NCBI RefSeq assembly: GCF_003946605.1
Contig: NZ_RHOQ01000002.1
Span: forward strand, 248,001-312,000
Source of the DNA: Companilactobacillus baiquanensis
GTDB taxonomy: Bacteria > Bacillota > Bacilli > Lactobacillales > Lactobacillaceae
Length of the DNA stretch: 64,000 bases
Reading direction: 5' to 3'
Both the position numbers and the translations under genes were made by a program. The notes below the pieces were generated by a model that did no database searches, was not told the DNA's origin, and saw only the letters and a program-made list of their open reading frames with translations. Of the stretch, positions 25,234 through 33,772 are shown one piece after another; positions within the stretch are counted from its first letter, which is position 1; the number at the start of each line of letters is the position of its first letter.

Positions 25234-25266
25234 AAGGTATACTCTTTTTGAGTATATCTTTTTTTG
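25234..25266 (+). terminator. Terminator
   Basis: TATACTC-TTTTT-GAGTATA followed by TCTTTTTTT. Confidence 0.8.
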
Positions 25267-25279
25267 TGAGGAGAATAGT

Positions 25280-25645
25280 ATGCTAAAAAAATTGGAATTG
25301 ATGTTATATGTAGAGGATGTTTCTTTAATCGGAGATTTCTTTGAAAAAGCATTGGACGCTAAGATAATTAAGAAAACTGAAATGGTTGATAATAGTATTT
25401 CACTGAAGTTATCCTTGCTAGATCAAGTTGAGATCAATTTATATACTGTTGAATTTGTTAAAAAATATTCGCCGATGGTTTCTTTGGAGATGCCGTCCTT
25501 AATGTTTATCGTTGATGATATCGAAGCGATTCATGAACAAGTTAAAAAATATGCCAAAGATATCAGCACTATTTCTACTCAGGGAGAGCAAAAAGTTTTT
25601 AGTTTCGCTGATCCTGAGGGACATTATTTTGCAGTTGGAAATTAA
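25280..25645 (+). CDS. Glyoxalase/VOC superfamily protein
   Basis: 121 residues with the vicinal-oxygen-chelate pattern. The opening beta strand is LELMLYVEDVSLIGDFFEKALDAKI, and the closing motif is FSFADPEGHYFAVGN, where the family usually places a metal ligand. This is the size of a single VOC domain pair. The usual N-terminal His ligand is not obvious (Met or Tyr in its place), so it may bind without metal. GAGGAG precedes the ATG. Substrate unknown. Confidence 0.8.
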   Translation: MLKKLELMLYVEDVSLIGDFFEKALDAKIIKKTEMVDNSISLKLSLLDQVEINLYTVEFVKKYSPMVSLEMPSLMFIVDDIEAIHEQVKKYAKDISTISTQGEQKVFSFADPEGHYFAVGN

Positions 25646-25649
25646 AGTA

Positions 25650-25715
25650 TAAAAAAGTGTAACGAAACATGCTCAGCTCTAAGTGGAAAAAGCTATGTTT
25701 CGTTACACTTTTTTT
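25650..25715. terminator. Bidirectional terminator between VOC gene and padC
   Basis: A near-perfect 20 bp stem (25651-25670 with 25695-25714; AAGTGTAACGAAACAT arm) has A- and T-tracts on either side, suited to the two converging genes. Confidence 0.88.
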
Positions 25716-25719
25716 TAAT

Positions 25720-26259
25720 TTATTTTTTATTCATCTTATAATCAGCGTCGTAGTATTTACCGTTACGAATATCATCAGTCATACCTTCATATGGTGCTTG
25801 GTTGATGACATCATCATTGTTTTGACCGGCTTCACCAATATAAGTTATGTTAGCAAATTCTGGAACGACTAACTTGGGATAGGTTTCGTATTTTTCTCGT
25901 GATTCCTCCATCAATGGGATGAAATCATTTTGAAATTTTACAGTGATCTCAGGATGTTCTTCGACCCATTTTGGAAAGAAGATAGTTCCATGTAATTTTT
26001 TCTCATTGGGCATGAAATCAAGTGCAACATCAGTACCGGTTGGTTCAGTCCAAGAGATCTTGTAAATGCCTTGTGTCAGCATTACGATATTTGCCTCTTG
26101 ATCTTTGACCCAACGTCCAGCGACCATTCCACCGTGAATACGATAGTCTACGGTATGGTCGTTTTTTGCATACCATTCATATTCCCAGCCATTATCGTAA
26201 GTATATATGAAATGTGTTCCTAAAAAATCATCTAAAGTTTTAAAAGTTTTTTCTGTCAT
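25720..26259 (-). CDS. padC: Phenolic acid decarboxylase
   Basis: A 179-residue cofactor-free enzyme that decarboxylates p-coumaric, caffeic and ferulic acid to vinyl phenols as a detoxification step. The whole sequence follows the lactobacillar PadC pattern: the [20 protein letters not shown] start, the [13 protein letters not shown] core that carries active-site Tyr and Arg residues, and the TWTEPTG-like [16 protein letters not shown] strand. It is divergent from padR with a perfect PadR box between, so induction by phenolic acids is expected. Confidence 0.96.
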   Translation of the reverse strand: MTEKTFKTLDDFLGTHFIYTYDNGWEYEWYAKNDHTVDYRIHGGMVAGRWVKDQEANIVMLTQGIYKISWTEPTGTDVALDFMPNEKKLHGTIFFPKWVEEHPEITVKFQNDFIPLMEESREKYETYPKLVVPEFANITYIGEAGQNNDDVINQAPYEGMTDDIRNGKYYDADYKMNKK

Positions 26260-26286
26260 TTTATTGTCTCCATGAAGTTATTATAT

Positions 26287-26306
26287 ACATGTAATTAATT
26301 ACATGT
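26287..26306. promoter_or_regulatory. PadR operator (padC/padR)
   Basis: ACATGTAATTAATTACATGT is a perfect 20 bp palindrome and contains the PadR consensus ATGT-N8-ACAT. It lies 28 bp upstream of padC and 60 bp before padR. Confidence 0.88.
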
Positions 26307-26365
26307 TTTTGATTACTTGATTAATGTATACTCATATTAATAGACTGTCAAGGAGAAGATTAAAA

Positions 26366-26890
26366 ATGGCACAAAAAAATAGGCTCCAATATATAATATT
26401 GGGCCTTTTGAATATTGAATCAAAAACAGGATATGATTTAACTAAAGCCTTTGATTCAGACATTGGGGAGTTTTGGTCAGCTAATCATAGTCAAATATAT
26501 CCACTTTTAAAAAAAATGGAAGAAAATGAACTAGTATCTCATCACGAAGTGCAAATTGGACAAAAGTTGATCAAAAAAAGTTATGATATTACGCCCAATG
26601 GTAAAAAGATATTTTTAGAATGGCTGAAAGAAGCTCCAGAAATGGATAATAATCATGATGAATTCGTTTTGAAATTGTATTTCATTAATAATAAAAATAG
26701 TGATCTGCTTAAAACAATGGTTTCGGAGCAAATTGAATTTAGAGAAAACAAATTGAATCACCTTACAAATCAAATGAAGGATAAATTTCCTAACGCGACT
26801 AAAAGAAAAGCTCAATATGGACATTTTTGTGTGTTGAAACATGCCATTTCAAGGGAAAAAAATTATTTGAACTGGCTGAAGGAAATTTAA
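26366..26890 (+). CDS. padR: PadR, phenolic-acid-responsive repressor
   Basis: A 174-residue winged-helix repressor. The PadR N-terminal domain reads RLQYIILGLLNIESKTGYDLTKAFDSDIGEFW and then SQIYPLLKKMEENELV. The C-terminal domain holds the dimerisation helices (PadR_C). The start is placed at ATG 26366, about 10 bases after AAGGAG; 14 codons upstream in frame lack a ribosome-binding site. Gene pair and operator match the well-studied padC-padR switch. The stop codon overlaps the stop of the converging cls gene. Confidence 0.94.
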   Translation: MAQKNRLQYIILGLLNIESKTGYDLTKAFDSDIGEFWSANHSQIYPLLKKMEENELVSHHEVQIGQKLIKKSYDITPNGKKIFLEWLKEAPEMDNNHDEFVLKLYFINNKNSDLLKTMVSEQIEFRENKLNHLTNQMKDKFPNATKRKAQYGHFCVLKHAISREKNYLNWLKEI

Positions 26891-28380
26891 AGGATAGGTG
26901 ATAACAATCTGGAGAAGCGCTGTTTAAAGTGTAACCATTTTCCTTGGCTTTTAATTACTTCTGGAGTTATCAAGAGGCTATCTTTCATATCTTGCTCAAA
27001 AGCACGGGCAACTTTATGAGATATTTTAGAATCGTAGATAAAAGCGTTGGCTTCAAAGTTTAATGAATAACTTCTGAAATCCTGATTCATTGATCCAACT
27101 GAGCAGATCTTTTCATCAAAGACACTAGCTTTAGCATGCATAAAGCCTTTTTGATAACTATAAATTTTAATGCCATAACTAGTTAACAAATTGGCATAGT
27201 ATTGGGTTGCACGATATATGAATGGATGATCGGGCATGCAAGGTATCATGATCCTAACATCGACGCCAGATCTTGCAGCAATCGTTAGAGCGGTGAACAT
27301 TGGATCATCTGGTACTAAATAAGGTGACTGGATCCAGACACTTTTTTTAGCACTGATTATCATATCAATAAAGCCATCTTTTAAAATTTCGGAACGGCTA
27401 TCGGGACCGTCAGTTACAATTTGAATGGGAATATTATCATTATTATCGAAACGATCAGATGGGAAGTATTTTTCGGAAAAGGCTAATGCCTCTTCACTTC
27501 TTTCGATCGAAGCATTCCAATCTTGGAAGAAACGTTCTTGTAATAGTAAACTGGCAACACCTTTTATCCGAACGTGAGTGTCACGCCAATATCCAAATTT
27601 CTCGGTAACATTAACGTATTGATCACCAACATTGAAACCACCAGTCCAGCCGACACAACCGTCGATTACGACAATTTTTCTATGTAAATGGTAGTTTAAT
27701 CGAGTTTTAGCGATAACATTTTTTGATGTTATGAATTGTAAAACCTCACCGCCGGCTTCTTGGAAGTCTTTGAACCATTTTTTGCGAGTACCGTTTGATC
27801 CCCATGGATCGTACAATAATCTAACTTCCAAACCTTCTTTAGCTTTTTGAGTTAAAAGTTTAAGGAATTCTTCTCCAATATCACTTTTAATAAAGGCATA
27901 ATACTCAACGTGAACTGTTTCTTTAGCGTTACGGATATCTTCAAACATTTTTGCAAATTTTTCTTTACCATCAAAATATAGTTCAACATTATTATGACGC
28001 GTTAAAGGAGTCTCTTCAGTCTCGTTAAAAAATTTAATTATGTGTTCAGCATAACGAGTTTGATCTGATCTATTAGTTATTGCCTCAGTTGATTGGTTTT
28101 TAATAGCAAGCTGTCGTTTACGTTCAGTCAATTCCATCAATTTCAGTTGATCCAGACCAACATGCTTTTGGTTACTAATACTGAAAATCTTTTCTTGGGC
28201 GATTCCACGTCCAAAGAAGGCATAAATTAGGAAACCTATGATTGGCAAAAGTGTCAAAACAAGTATCCATGCCCAAGTTGTAACGATATTTCTGGGTCTA
28301 TGAAAAACGGTGATAAGTGCAGAAATAGTATTTAGCAATAAGATAAGTAATATTAGCCAAATAATCCATACATCAATCAT
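26887..28380 (-). CDS. cls: Cardiolipin synthase
   Basis: A 497-residue membrane enzyme that condenses two phosphatidylglycerols into cardiolipin. Two N-terminal helices (about 3-22 and 35-55) are followed by two phospholipase-D domains. The first HKD motif is HLHRKIVVIDG...GGFN near residue 235 and the second is MHAKASVFDE...GSMNQD near residue 415. Length and order are standard for Firmicute Cls. GGAGGGG precedes the ATG. Convergent with padR, with one shared stop region and no terminator seen between. Confidence 0.95.
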   Translation of the reverse strand: MIDVWIIWLILLILLLNTISALITVFHRPRNIVTTWAWILVLTLLPIIGFLIYAFFGRGIAQEKIFSISNQKHVGLDQLKLMELTERKRQLAIKNQSTEAITNRSDQTRYAEHIIKFFNETEETPLTRHNNVELYFDGKEKFAKMFEDIRNAKETVHVEYYAFIKSDIGEEFLKLLTQKAKEGLEVRLLYDPWGSNGTRKKWFKDFQEAGGEVLQFITSKNVIAKTRLNYHLHRKIVVIDGCVGWTGGFNVGDQYVNVTEKFGYWRDTHVRIKGVASLLLQERFFQDWNASIERSEEALAFSEKYFPSDRFDNNDNIPIQIVTDGPDSRSEILKDGFIDMIISAKKSVWIQSPYLVPDDPMFTALTIAARSGVDVRIMIPCMPDHPFIYRATQYYANLLTSYGIKIYSYQKGFMHAKASVFDEKICSVGSMNQDFRSYSLNFEANAFIYDSKISHKVARAFEQDMKDSLLITPEVIKSQGKWLHFKQRFSRLLSPIL

Positions 28381-28477
28381 TATTAATCCCCTCCATAATC
28401 ATAGTAAAAAGTTTACTTCAAATTATGCTGAAAATCTAACTTTGAGAGACACTTTCTGAAATAAATATGGAGAAAAT

Positions 28478-28514
28478 AAAAAAATCGACCCGGTTGAACG
28501 GATCGATTTTTTTA
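28478..28514 (-). terminator. Terminator of the YugP-like gene
   Basis: AAAAAATCGACCC pairs with GGATCGATTTTTT (one wobble). It lies in the last bases of the gene and beyond. Confidence 0.82.
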
Positions 28515-29213
28515 TTCACGATTATTTCCAAATATAAGGATCAATCTCAATAATTGTAAAGCAGTTGAAATTGCAGCAGCAACGTAAGTTAAGGCGGCGG
28601 CAACTAAAACTTGTTTTACCATAGGGATTTCTTCACTAGTTAATAAATCACCAGAATCTAAAATATTAACAGCTCTTCTTGAAGCATTGAATTCGACTGG
28701 TAAGGTTACAACTTGAAATAAAACGACCAGAGCAAATAACCAAATACCAATTGTAATAAGGAAATGATTCATCCCCAAAACCATCCCCAAGATAATTATA
28801 GGAAATGAAGCATTTGAACCCAGATTTACAGCAGGTACGATCGCAGAACGAACTCTCATGGGCATATAATTTTTTTGATCCTGAATCGCATGTCCGCATT
28901 CGTGAGCAGCCACACCGATGGCAGCAACCGACGTAGAATCGTAAGTTGATTCTGATAAATTGAGCGTTTTATCACCGGGATTATAATTATCGGTTAAATT
29001 TCCCTGAACTTGTTTAATTTGAATATTGCTTAATCCCGCTTTATCCAAAATGAATCTAGCAGCCTCTTTAGCAGTGACACCACGTTGGCTAGGGTATTGG
29101 TCATATTTGTTAAAGTTGTGTTTAACATACCAAGATGCCCATAAACTAATTACTAGACCAATGATAATAAGAATAAAGGTAGGATCAAATAATCCGTATC
29201 CATATCCAATCAT
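28512..29213 (-). CDS. Membrane zinc metallopeptidase, YugP family
   Basis: A 233-residue membrane protein with an N-terminal helix, the zinc motif HECGHAIQ at about residue 108 (an HExxH-type site), and three C-terminal helices. NASRRAVNILDSGDLLT follows the third helix as in YugP-family putative metallopeptidases. The substrate is unknown. The upstream gene at 29222 ends 8 bases away on the same strand, so the two may be co-transcribed. Confidence 0.88.
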   Translation of the reverse strand: MIGYGYGLFDPTFILIIIGLVISLWASWYVKHNFNKYDQYPSQRGVTAKEAARFILDKAGLSNIQIKQVQGNLTDNYNPGDKTLNLSESTYDSTSVAAIGVAAHECGHAIQDQKNYMPMRVRSAIVPAVNLGSNASFPIIILGMVLGMNHFLITIGIWLFALVVLFQVVTLPVEFNASRRAVNILDSGDLLTSEEIPMVKQVLVAAALTYVAAAISTALQLLRLILIFGNNRE

Positions 29214-29221
29214 ATTATAAA

Positions 29222-29662
29222 TTAACTCCTCTTTAATTCCTGTTTATTCATATTATACTCATTTAATGTGAATTTTTTGAGAATAATGTCATCTAGTCGA
29301 TTAAAGTGAATCGTATTTAATTCCAATTGTTCATCAATAAAAATAAATAGTCGGTTGGCGATTTCATTTTTTTGAGCATCCGATATGTCTCCTAGAAGCA
29401 TTTGCAACTTGGCAGTTTTCTTAATTAAATTTACTGAAGTAAAACTTATTAAGGCTTTAATTTTATTATCTTTTTTATCTTTCAAAAACCAAATAACACT
29501 CTTATTACGCATGATTTCTTTAGCAGCATTACTGATATATTCGGTAGTTCTTGGAATATCCTCATCAATAAATTCACTAACTTCTTTTAATTTGAAATGG
29601 GTCGGAAACTCCCAAATAAAACTATTGGTAATAAATGGTCGATATGATTTCAGTTTTATCAC
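29222..29662 (-). CDS. Hypothetical protein, possibly GNAT-like
   Basis: A 146-residue soluble protein I do not recognise with certainty. The middle part (VIWFLKDKKDNKIKALISFTSV, then KKTAKLQMLLGD) has the strand pattern of an acetyltransferase fold with a putative loop at GDISDAQKNEIANRL. The usual acetyl-CoA motif (Q/R-x-x-G-x-G/A) is absent. It sits between the YugP-like gene and a DUF915 hydrolase, all on the minus strand within 20 bp of one another. Confidence 0.65.
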   Translation of the reverse strand: MIKLKSYRPFITNSFIWEFPTHFKLKEVSEFIDEDIPRTTEYISNAAKEIMRNKSVIWFLKDKKDNKIKALISFTSVNLIKKTAKLQMLLGDISDAQKNEIANRLFIFIDEQLELNTIHFNRLDDIILKKFTLNEYNMNKQELKRS

Positions 29663-29680
29663 AGTAATGAACTCTTTTCC

Positions 29681-30430
29681 TTACAGTTTAGTATATATGA
29701 ATCCGTTTACCATTTTTAGGATACCAGAATCATCATGCAATAACGAGTGTTCCGCATTAGAACCGTTGACAGGATAGTCAATATATTGTTTGATTCTCGG
29801 TTTGAGAATATATGCGATCGATTTTACAGAAGTCACGGAAATATATTTATCACTGTTTGAGAAATCTTCAACATTACCATAAATATTCAATACTTTTAAA
29901 TCCTTTGAAATACTATTTCTGCCCATAAAAATCCTAAAATAAGTGGGACTCATAAAAGCAGGTCTACCGTCTGCCTTGATCCGGTTAACGTTTGGAAGAT
30001 CTCCTAGTCCAATAACACCATTAAAAGGACCGGCAATTAAAACTAGTTTTTTTAATTTGGGAATATAGGGGTGCAGTCTTTCTTTTAAATTGACTAAAAC
30101 TAATGCCACAGCACCTAAAGAATGACCAACTGCATCATAAGTATCAAAATTATGTTTAGTACGCAGATCAAATAGAAGTTTTGATAGCCAATAAGAAATT
30201 TGATTGCTACCAACCCATTTATTTTGAAAAACTACTTGTATTATTGGGTGAAGGTCGTTGGTCCAAGTGCCTTCATATGTGATTTTTCCACGCCAATTGA
30301 TAGTAGCTTTTAAATAATCTTTATTTTTTTTATTATTAAATTTCAATGCGGAATGGATCATTTTTTCCGTTGTAAAATCCCCACCGCGAAAGCCGTGGAT
30401 GTAAAAAACCGGCCATTGCTTATTTTCCAT
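29681..30430 (-). CDS. Alpha/beta hydrolase, DUF915 family
   Basis: A 249-residue protein with the nucleophile elbow GHSLGA at about residue 103 (YDAVGHSLGAVALVLVNL) and the oxyanion-region motif FYIHGFRGGDFTTEKMI at the N terminus, as in DUF915 lactobacillar esterase-like proteins. Unlike many DUF915 members there is no clear signal peptide, so a cytoplasmic location is likely. Substrate unknown. Probably the first gene of a three-gene minus-strand unit. Confidence 0.85.
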   Translation of the reverse strand: MENKQWPVFYIHGFRGGDFTTEKMIHSALKFNNKKNKDYLKATINWRGKITYEGTWTNDLHPIIQVVFQNKWVGSNQISYWLSKLLFDLRTKHNFDTYDAVGHSLGAVALVLVNLKERLHPYIPKLKKLVLIAGPFNGVIGLGDLPNVNRIKADGRPAFMSPTYFRIFMGRNSISKDLKVLNIYGNVEDFSNSDKYISVTSVKSIAYILKPRIKQYIDYPVNGSNAEHSLLHDDSGILKMVNGFIYTKL

Positions 30431-30499
30431 ATATTCACCCCAACAATCTAATATTATATAATGAATCTTGATAAATATTAACTAAATGAGGAAAGATAC

Positions 30500-31174
30500 G
30501 TGCAAAAATATTATGCAGTAAGACGTGGTAAAAAAACTGGGATATACCGTAGTTGGGCAGAATGTAAGGCTCAAGTCGATGGATTTACTGGTGCTAGATA
30601 TAAAAGTTTCACGACTGAATCTGAAGCTAAAGCCTTTATGAACGGTAAAGATTCATATGAGAAGTCAGCTCCCAAAAAGAATGTAAAAATTTCTGACTTT
30701 GAAGTAATTGTATACACTGATGGGGGCTCTCGCAATCACGGTAATGTGAAGGGTGGTCATGTAAGAAAAGATGACAAAGCCGCTTGGGCTTATCATATTA
30801 GCCATGATGGTGAAACTTTTGAAGGGACTGACGGTGAATTCGGTGCTACCAATAATAGAATGGAGATCATGGCACTTATTGAGAGCATTAAACGTTTGAA
30901 TAGTCTTTCATTAAACGATCGCAAGGTGATTTTTGTTTTGGATTCGCAATACGTTTTGAATGCGATCAACAAAGGCTGGCTCAATGGATGGAAAAAACGC
31001 GGTTTTAAAAAAGCCGATGGAACTGTGCCAATCAATGTTGAACTGTGGAGAGAATTAGACAAGTTATTGCCGACCGTAACAGATAAAACTTTTGAGTGGA
31101 CTAAAGGGCATGCCACTAATGTCGGTAACAATCGTGTTGATGAATTATTGAATCAGACTATGGATAAGATGTAG
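30500..31174 (+). CDS. rnhA: Ribonuclease HI with N-terminal hybrid-binding domain
   Basis: A 224-residue enzyme that cuts RNA in RNA-DNA hybrids. Residues 1-45 (KYYAVRRGKKTGIYRSWAECKAQVDGFTGARYKSF) are the caulimovirus-viroplasmin/RHBD domain that binds hybrids, as in eukaryotic RNase H1. The catalytic domain holds all four acidic residues: Asp in YTDGGS, Glu in NRMEIMA, Asp in VLDSQYV and Asp in NNRVDELL. The start is GTG, after GAGGAAA. A long hairpin repeat follows directly after the stop. Confidence 0.93.
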   Translation: MQKYYAVRRGKKTGIYRSWAECKAQVDGFTGARYKSFTTESEAKAFMNGKDSYEKSAPKKNVKISDFEVIVYTDGGSRNHGNVKGGHVRKDDKAAWAYHISHDGETFEGTDGEFGATNNRMEIMALIESIKRLNSLSLNDRKVIFVLDSQYVLNAINKGWLNGWKKRGFKKADGTVPINVELWRELDKLLPTVTDKTFEWTKGHATNVGNNRVDELLNQTMDKM

Positions 31175-31177
31175 TAG

Positions 31178-31292
31178 AGCGTGATATAAGGCGGTTAGAG
31201 ACTGAGCATAGCCTAGGAAATTGAATAATTGTGTACTTTCAATTGTTCAATTTCCGTAGCTAAGCGGAAGTCTCTGCCTTATTTCACGCGTT
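31178..31292. repeat. Long hairpin repeat, family member A
   Basis: AGCGTGA-ATAAGG(CGGT)AGAGACTGAGCATAG pairs with CTAAGCGGAAGTCTCTGCCTTAT-TCACGC. An extra inner hairpin (about 31217-31256) sits at the tip. Members B (33523-33594) and C (56603-56689) share the sequence, with compensating base changes in the stem. Each lies directly after a plus-strand gene. Confidence 0.75.
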
Positions 31293-31311
31293 TTGATACA
31301 TACTTAAACCA

Positions 31312-31345
31312 TAAAAAAAGATCTGGAATATTCCAGATCTTTTTT
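31312..31345. terminator. Bidirectional terminator by the DUF1002 gene
   Basis: AAAAAAGATCTGGAA-TATTCCAGATCTTTTTT is a near-perfect palindrome with A- and T-tracts. It closes the minus-strand DUF1002 gene. Confidence 0.85.
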
Positions 31346-32288
31346 AGTTAAACAATCCTTGGAAGAATGAAACGATCCCGTCCCAAATCTTTTGTAGGAA
31401 ATTACGATTTTCTTGTGTATTTAAGTTGTTGAAGATATTTTTAGCTTTACTTGTAATATCACTACTTAATTTACTTGCTTGATCTTTAAAGTTCGAGTTT
31501 TTTAAAGCACCAGAATCTCTAATTTCAACCATTAAATTGATGATCTTTTGTTTTTGATTATCAGTTATGATGTTTTGAAGATCATTTTTTTCTAGATTAT
31601 TATTAACAATAGTAGTGATTTGATTAACAGTGATATTTGTACCCTTTTGAGCAATATCTGATTTCATACCGGCAACGGCGTTATTTAGTTGCTTATCGGT
31701 ATATCCATCTGTACCTTTATTGGCATCAGTGATATTACTTAAAACTCCCATTTCGTTTTGGGCGGCATTAACTTGACTTTGATTCAAATTGTCACCAGAA
31801 CTAGCATAAGCAGCATAGATACCAGCTAAAGCTCCAGATCCATCAATTTTTGTAGCTGAAGTTACGTAAATGTTGGCATCACTAATACCAGCGGTAATAG
31901 CTGCATTTCTATATTGATCTGCGGTGATCGTTGTGATGTTGTTACTTCCATTGTAATCAACGATTTTTACATTGATTCCGGATCCTGATGAAGTTTTTTC
32001 GATCAAAGCTGATGACCAAACACCAGAACTACTTGTAAAAGAACTACCACTAGGATTTAAATATTTAACCAAAGTGTCACCATTAACAGTAATAGTCTTA
32101 TAATTACTATTGTTGATTTGAGAAGACAAAGCATCTATTGTACCTTGCTTTTGGCTATCAGTCAGTGATGTTCCTAAAGTCATAACGGGTTGATCATCCA
32201 AACTGTCAGCTTTTACACTTTGGGAACTAAAGATTCCTAGTGTGATTAAAGATACTAAACTAAGTAAAACAATATTTAACTTTTTCAA
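31344..32288 (-). CDS. Secreted DUF1002 family protein
   Basis: A 314-residue exported protein. Residues 1-27 form a signal peptide (KKLNIVLLSLVSLITLGIF core, cleavage likely after VKA). The rest follows the DUF1002 pattern: VMTLGTSLTDSQKQGTIDAL, then a helical C-terminal half with QITTIVNNN and an amphipathic terminal helix (WDGIVSFFQGLF). The start is a TTG at 32288, 8 bases after AAGGAGG; the upstream ATG at 32312 contains the ribosome-binding site inside the frame. Function of the family is unknown. Confidence 0.85.
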   Translation of the reverse strand: MKKLNIVLLSLVSLITLGIFSSQSVKADSLDDQPVMTLGTSLTDSQKQGTIDALSSQINNSNYKTITVNGDTLVKYLNPSGSSFTSSSGVWSSALIEKTSSGSGINVKIVDYNGSNNITTITADQYRNAAITAGISDANIYVTSATKIDGSGALAGIYAAYASSGDNLNQSQVNAAQNEMGVLSNITDANKGTDGYTDKQLNNAVAGMKSDIAQKGTNITVNQITTIVNNNLEKNDLQNIITDNQKQKIINLMVEIRDSGALKNSNFKDQASKLSSDITSKAKNIFNNLNTQENRNFLQKIWDGIVSFFQGLFN

Positions 32289-32467
32289 GGCTAAATCCTC
32301 CTTACACCACATTAAACCAAAAATATGTGAAAAATACGAGAACTTAGTAAGAATTTTTGTGGAGTCTATGTTTGAAAATAGTCACTAAAACCGATTTGTG
32401 GTATTATGTAGGTTCTAGGAAATCGCTTAAGTATTATTAAAATAAAGAAGGAATAGGTGAACGAACA

Positions 32468-33520
32468 ATGAAAATTGTTGTCCTTTCAGGTGGTAAAAGT
32501 ACCGAGAGAAACGTTTCTCTTTCATCAGGTGCCAAGATTACAAATGCATTGAGGAGTAAAGGCTACAAAGTAGCTTATGTTGACTCATTTTTGGGTGAAG
32601 ATGTTGATGAAGACAAGATCGACGATCTATTCATTACTGAACCAGAAGATGAATCAAAGATGATCATTGATGATGAAGTTTTAACAAATGAAAAAATTGA
32701 AGCATTACGTACCGATGGTACTAAAGGATTACTCGGAAAAAATGTTTTGAAAATTTGTCAACACGCCGATATTGTCTACATGGGACTTCACGGTGAAGAT
32801 GGCGAAAACGGTAAGATGCAAGCAATGTTTGATGTTTTTGATATTCGTTATACAGGAAGTGGCAGTTTATCCTCAGGTATTGCCATGGATAAGAAATTCT
32901 CTAAAGAAGTTTTTGTTCAAAACAAGATTCAAACAGCTGACTATACAACTACACAGACAGCTGACATTACAGAAGATGAGATTCCTTTTGGATTTCCAAT
33001 GGTAGTTAAACCTTCTAACGGTGGTTCAAGTGTTGGTACACATATCGTTAGAGATGCTTCAGAATTGAGTTCTTCAATCGAAGATGCACTACAATTTGAT
33101 ACAGAAGTTTTAATTGAAGAATACATTAAAGGTAGAGAGTTTTCAGTCGCTATTGTTGACGGACTTGTTTTACCAGCAGTTGAAATCACAGTTGATACCG
33201 GTTGGTATGATTTTGATCATAAGTTCCAAGATAACAGCGTAACTCATTTCATCACTCCTCCTGAATTGGATGATGAAACACATAAACGTATGCAAGAAAT
33301 GACTAAAGAAACTTTTGATGCACTAGCAATGAGTAACTATGGTCGTGTGGATTTCTTATTACGTGACAGTGAATTGTATGTTATGGAAGCTAATACATTG
33401 CCAGGGATGACACCTCGCTCATTAATGCCAAGAGAAGCGGAAGCCATTGGTATTTCATATCCTGATCTTTGCGAAAAGATCATTAAGAGTAAAATTAGAC
33501 TTTACGAAGAAGCTAAGTAG
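32468..33520 (+). CDS. ddl: D-alanine--D-alanine ligase
   Basis: A 350-residue ATP-grasp enzyme that makes the D-Ala-D-Ala (or D-Ala-D-lactate) end of the peptidoglycan precursor. Visible motifs are LSGGKSTERNVSLSSG at the N terminus, GLHGEDGENG, the ATP-grasp lysine region FPMVVKPSNGGSSVGTHIV, EFSVAIVDG and the metal-binding MEANTLPGMTPRSLMPR. I did not determine the residue that discriminates D-Ala from D-lactate. Directly after the stop lies hairpin repeat B. Confidence 0.94.
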   Translation: MKIVVLSGGKSTERNVSLSSGAKITNALRSKGYKVAYVDSFLGEDVDEDKIDDLFITEPEDESKMIIDDEVLTNEKIEALRTDGTKGLLGKNVLKICQHADIVYMGLHGEDGENGKMQAMFDVFDIRYTGSGSLSSGIAMDKKFSKEVFVQNKIQTADYTTTQTADITEDEIPFGFPMVVKPSNGGSSVGTHIVRDASELSSSIEDALQFDTEVLIEEYIKGREFSVAIVDGLVLPAVEITVDTGWYDFDHKFQDNSVTHFITPPELDDETHKRMQEMTKETFDALAMSNYGRVDFLLRDSELYVMEANTLPGMTPRSLMPREAEAIGISYPDLCEKIIKSKIRLYEEAK

Positions 33521-33522
33521 AG

Positions 33523-33596
33523 AGCGTGCCATAAGGCGGTCAGAGGCTGAGCATATTCGTAGATAAGCGGAGGCCTCTGCCTTATGGCACGCGTTT
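33523..33596. repeat. Long hairpin repeat, family member B
   Basis: GCGTGCCATAAGGCGG...AGAGGC pairs with GCCTCTGCCTTATGGCACGC almost perfectly. Relative to member A the stem has G-C for A-T exchanges on both arms. Confidence 0.75.
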
Positions 33597-33599
33597 CAA

Positions 33600-33656
33600 T
33601 AAATAATAATCGTAATAAAACAAGAAGGTGTGACGAAAGTCACATCTTTTTTTGAT
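33600..33656 (+). terminator. Terminator with duplicated 23 bp lead-in (copy 1)
   Basis: TAAATAATAATCGTAATA plus AAACA (33600-33622) is followed by the hairpin AAGGTGTGAC-GAAA-GTCACATCTT and a T7 tract. The same lead-in and a related GATGTGA hairpin recur after nagA at 34946-34999. Confidence 0.72.
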
Positions 33657-33715
33657 TTACAATGCCGTTAAATAGCGTGAAAATGAAATTGCACGAAAAA
33701 ATTCGTAAATCAATC

Positions 33716-33744
33716 TGGTATAGACCATTAATGATTGTTATAAT
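33716..33744 (+). promoter_or_regulatory. nagA promoter with NagR (dre-type) operator
   Basis: TGGTATAGACCA (33716-33727) matches the core of the dre site bound by GntR-family NagR/YvoA. It covers the -35 region of a promoter whose -10 is a perfect TATAAT (33739-33744). NagR itself is not in the window. Confidence 0.7.
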
Positions 33745-33772
33745 GAATTTATAACTTGGAGGAGACTGAATA

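Noticed and set aside
32772..33005. 77-codon ORF in another frame of ddl
   Set aside because: It lies entirely inside a well-conserved gene, with no independent start context.
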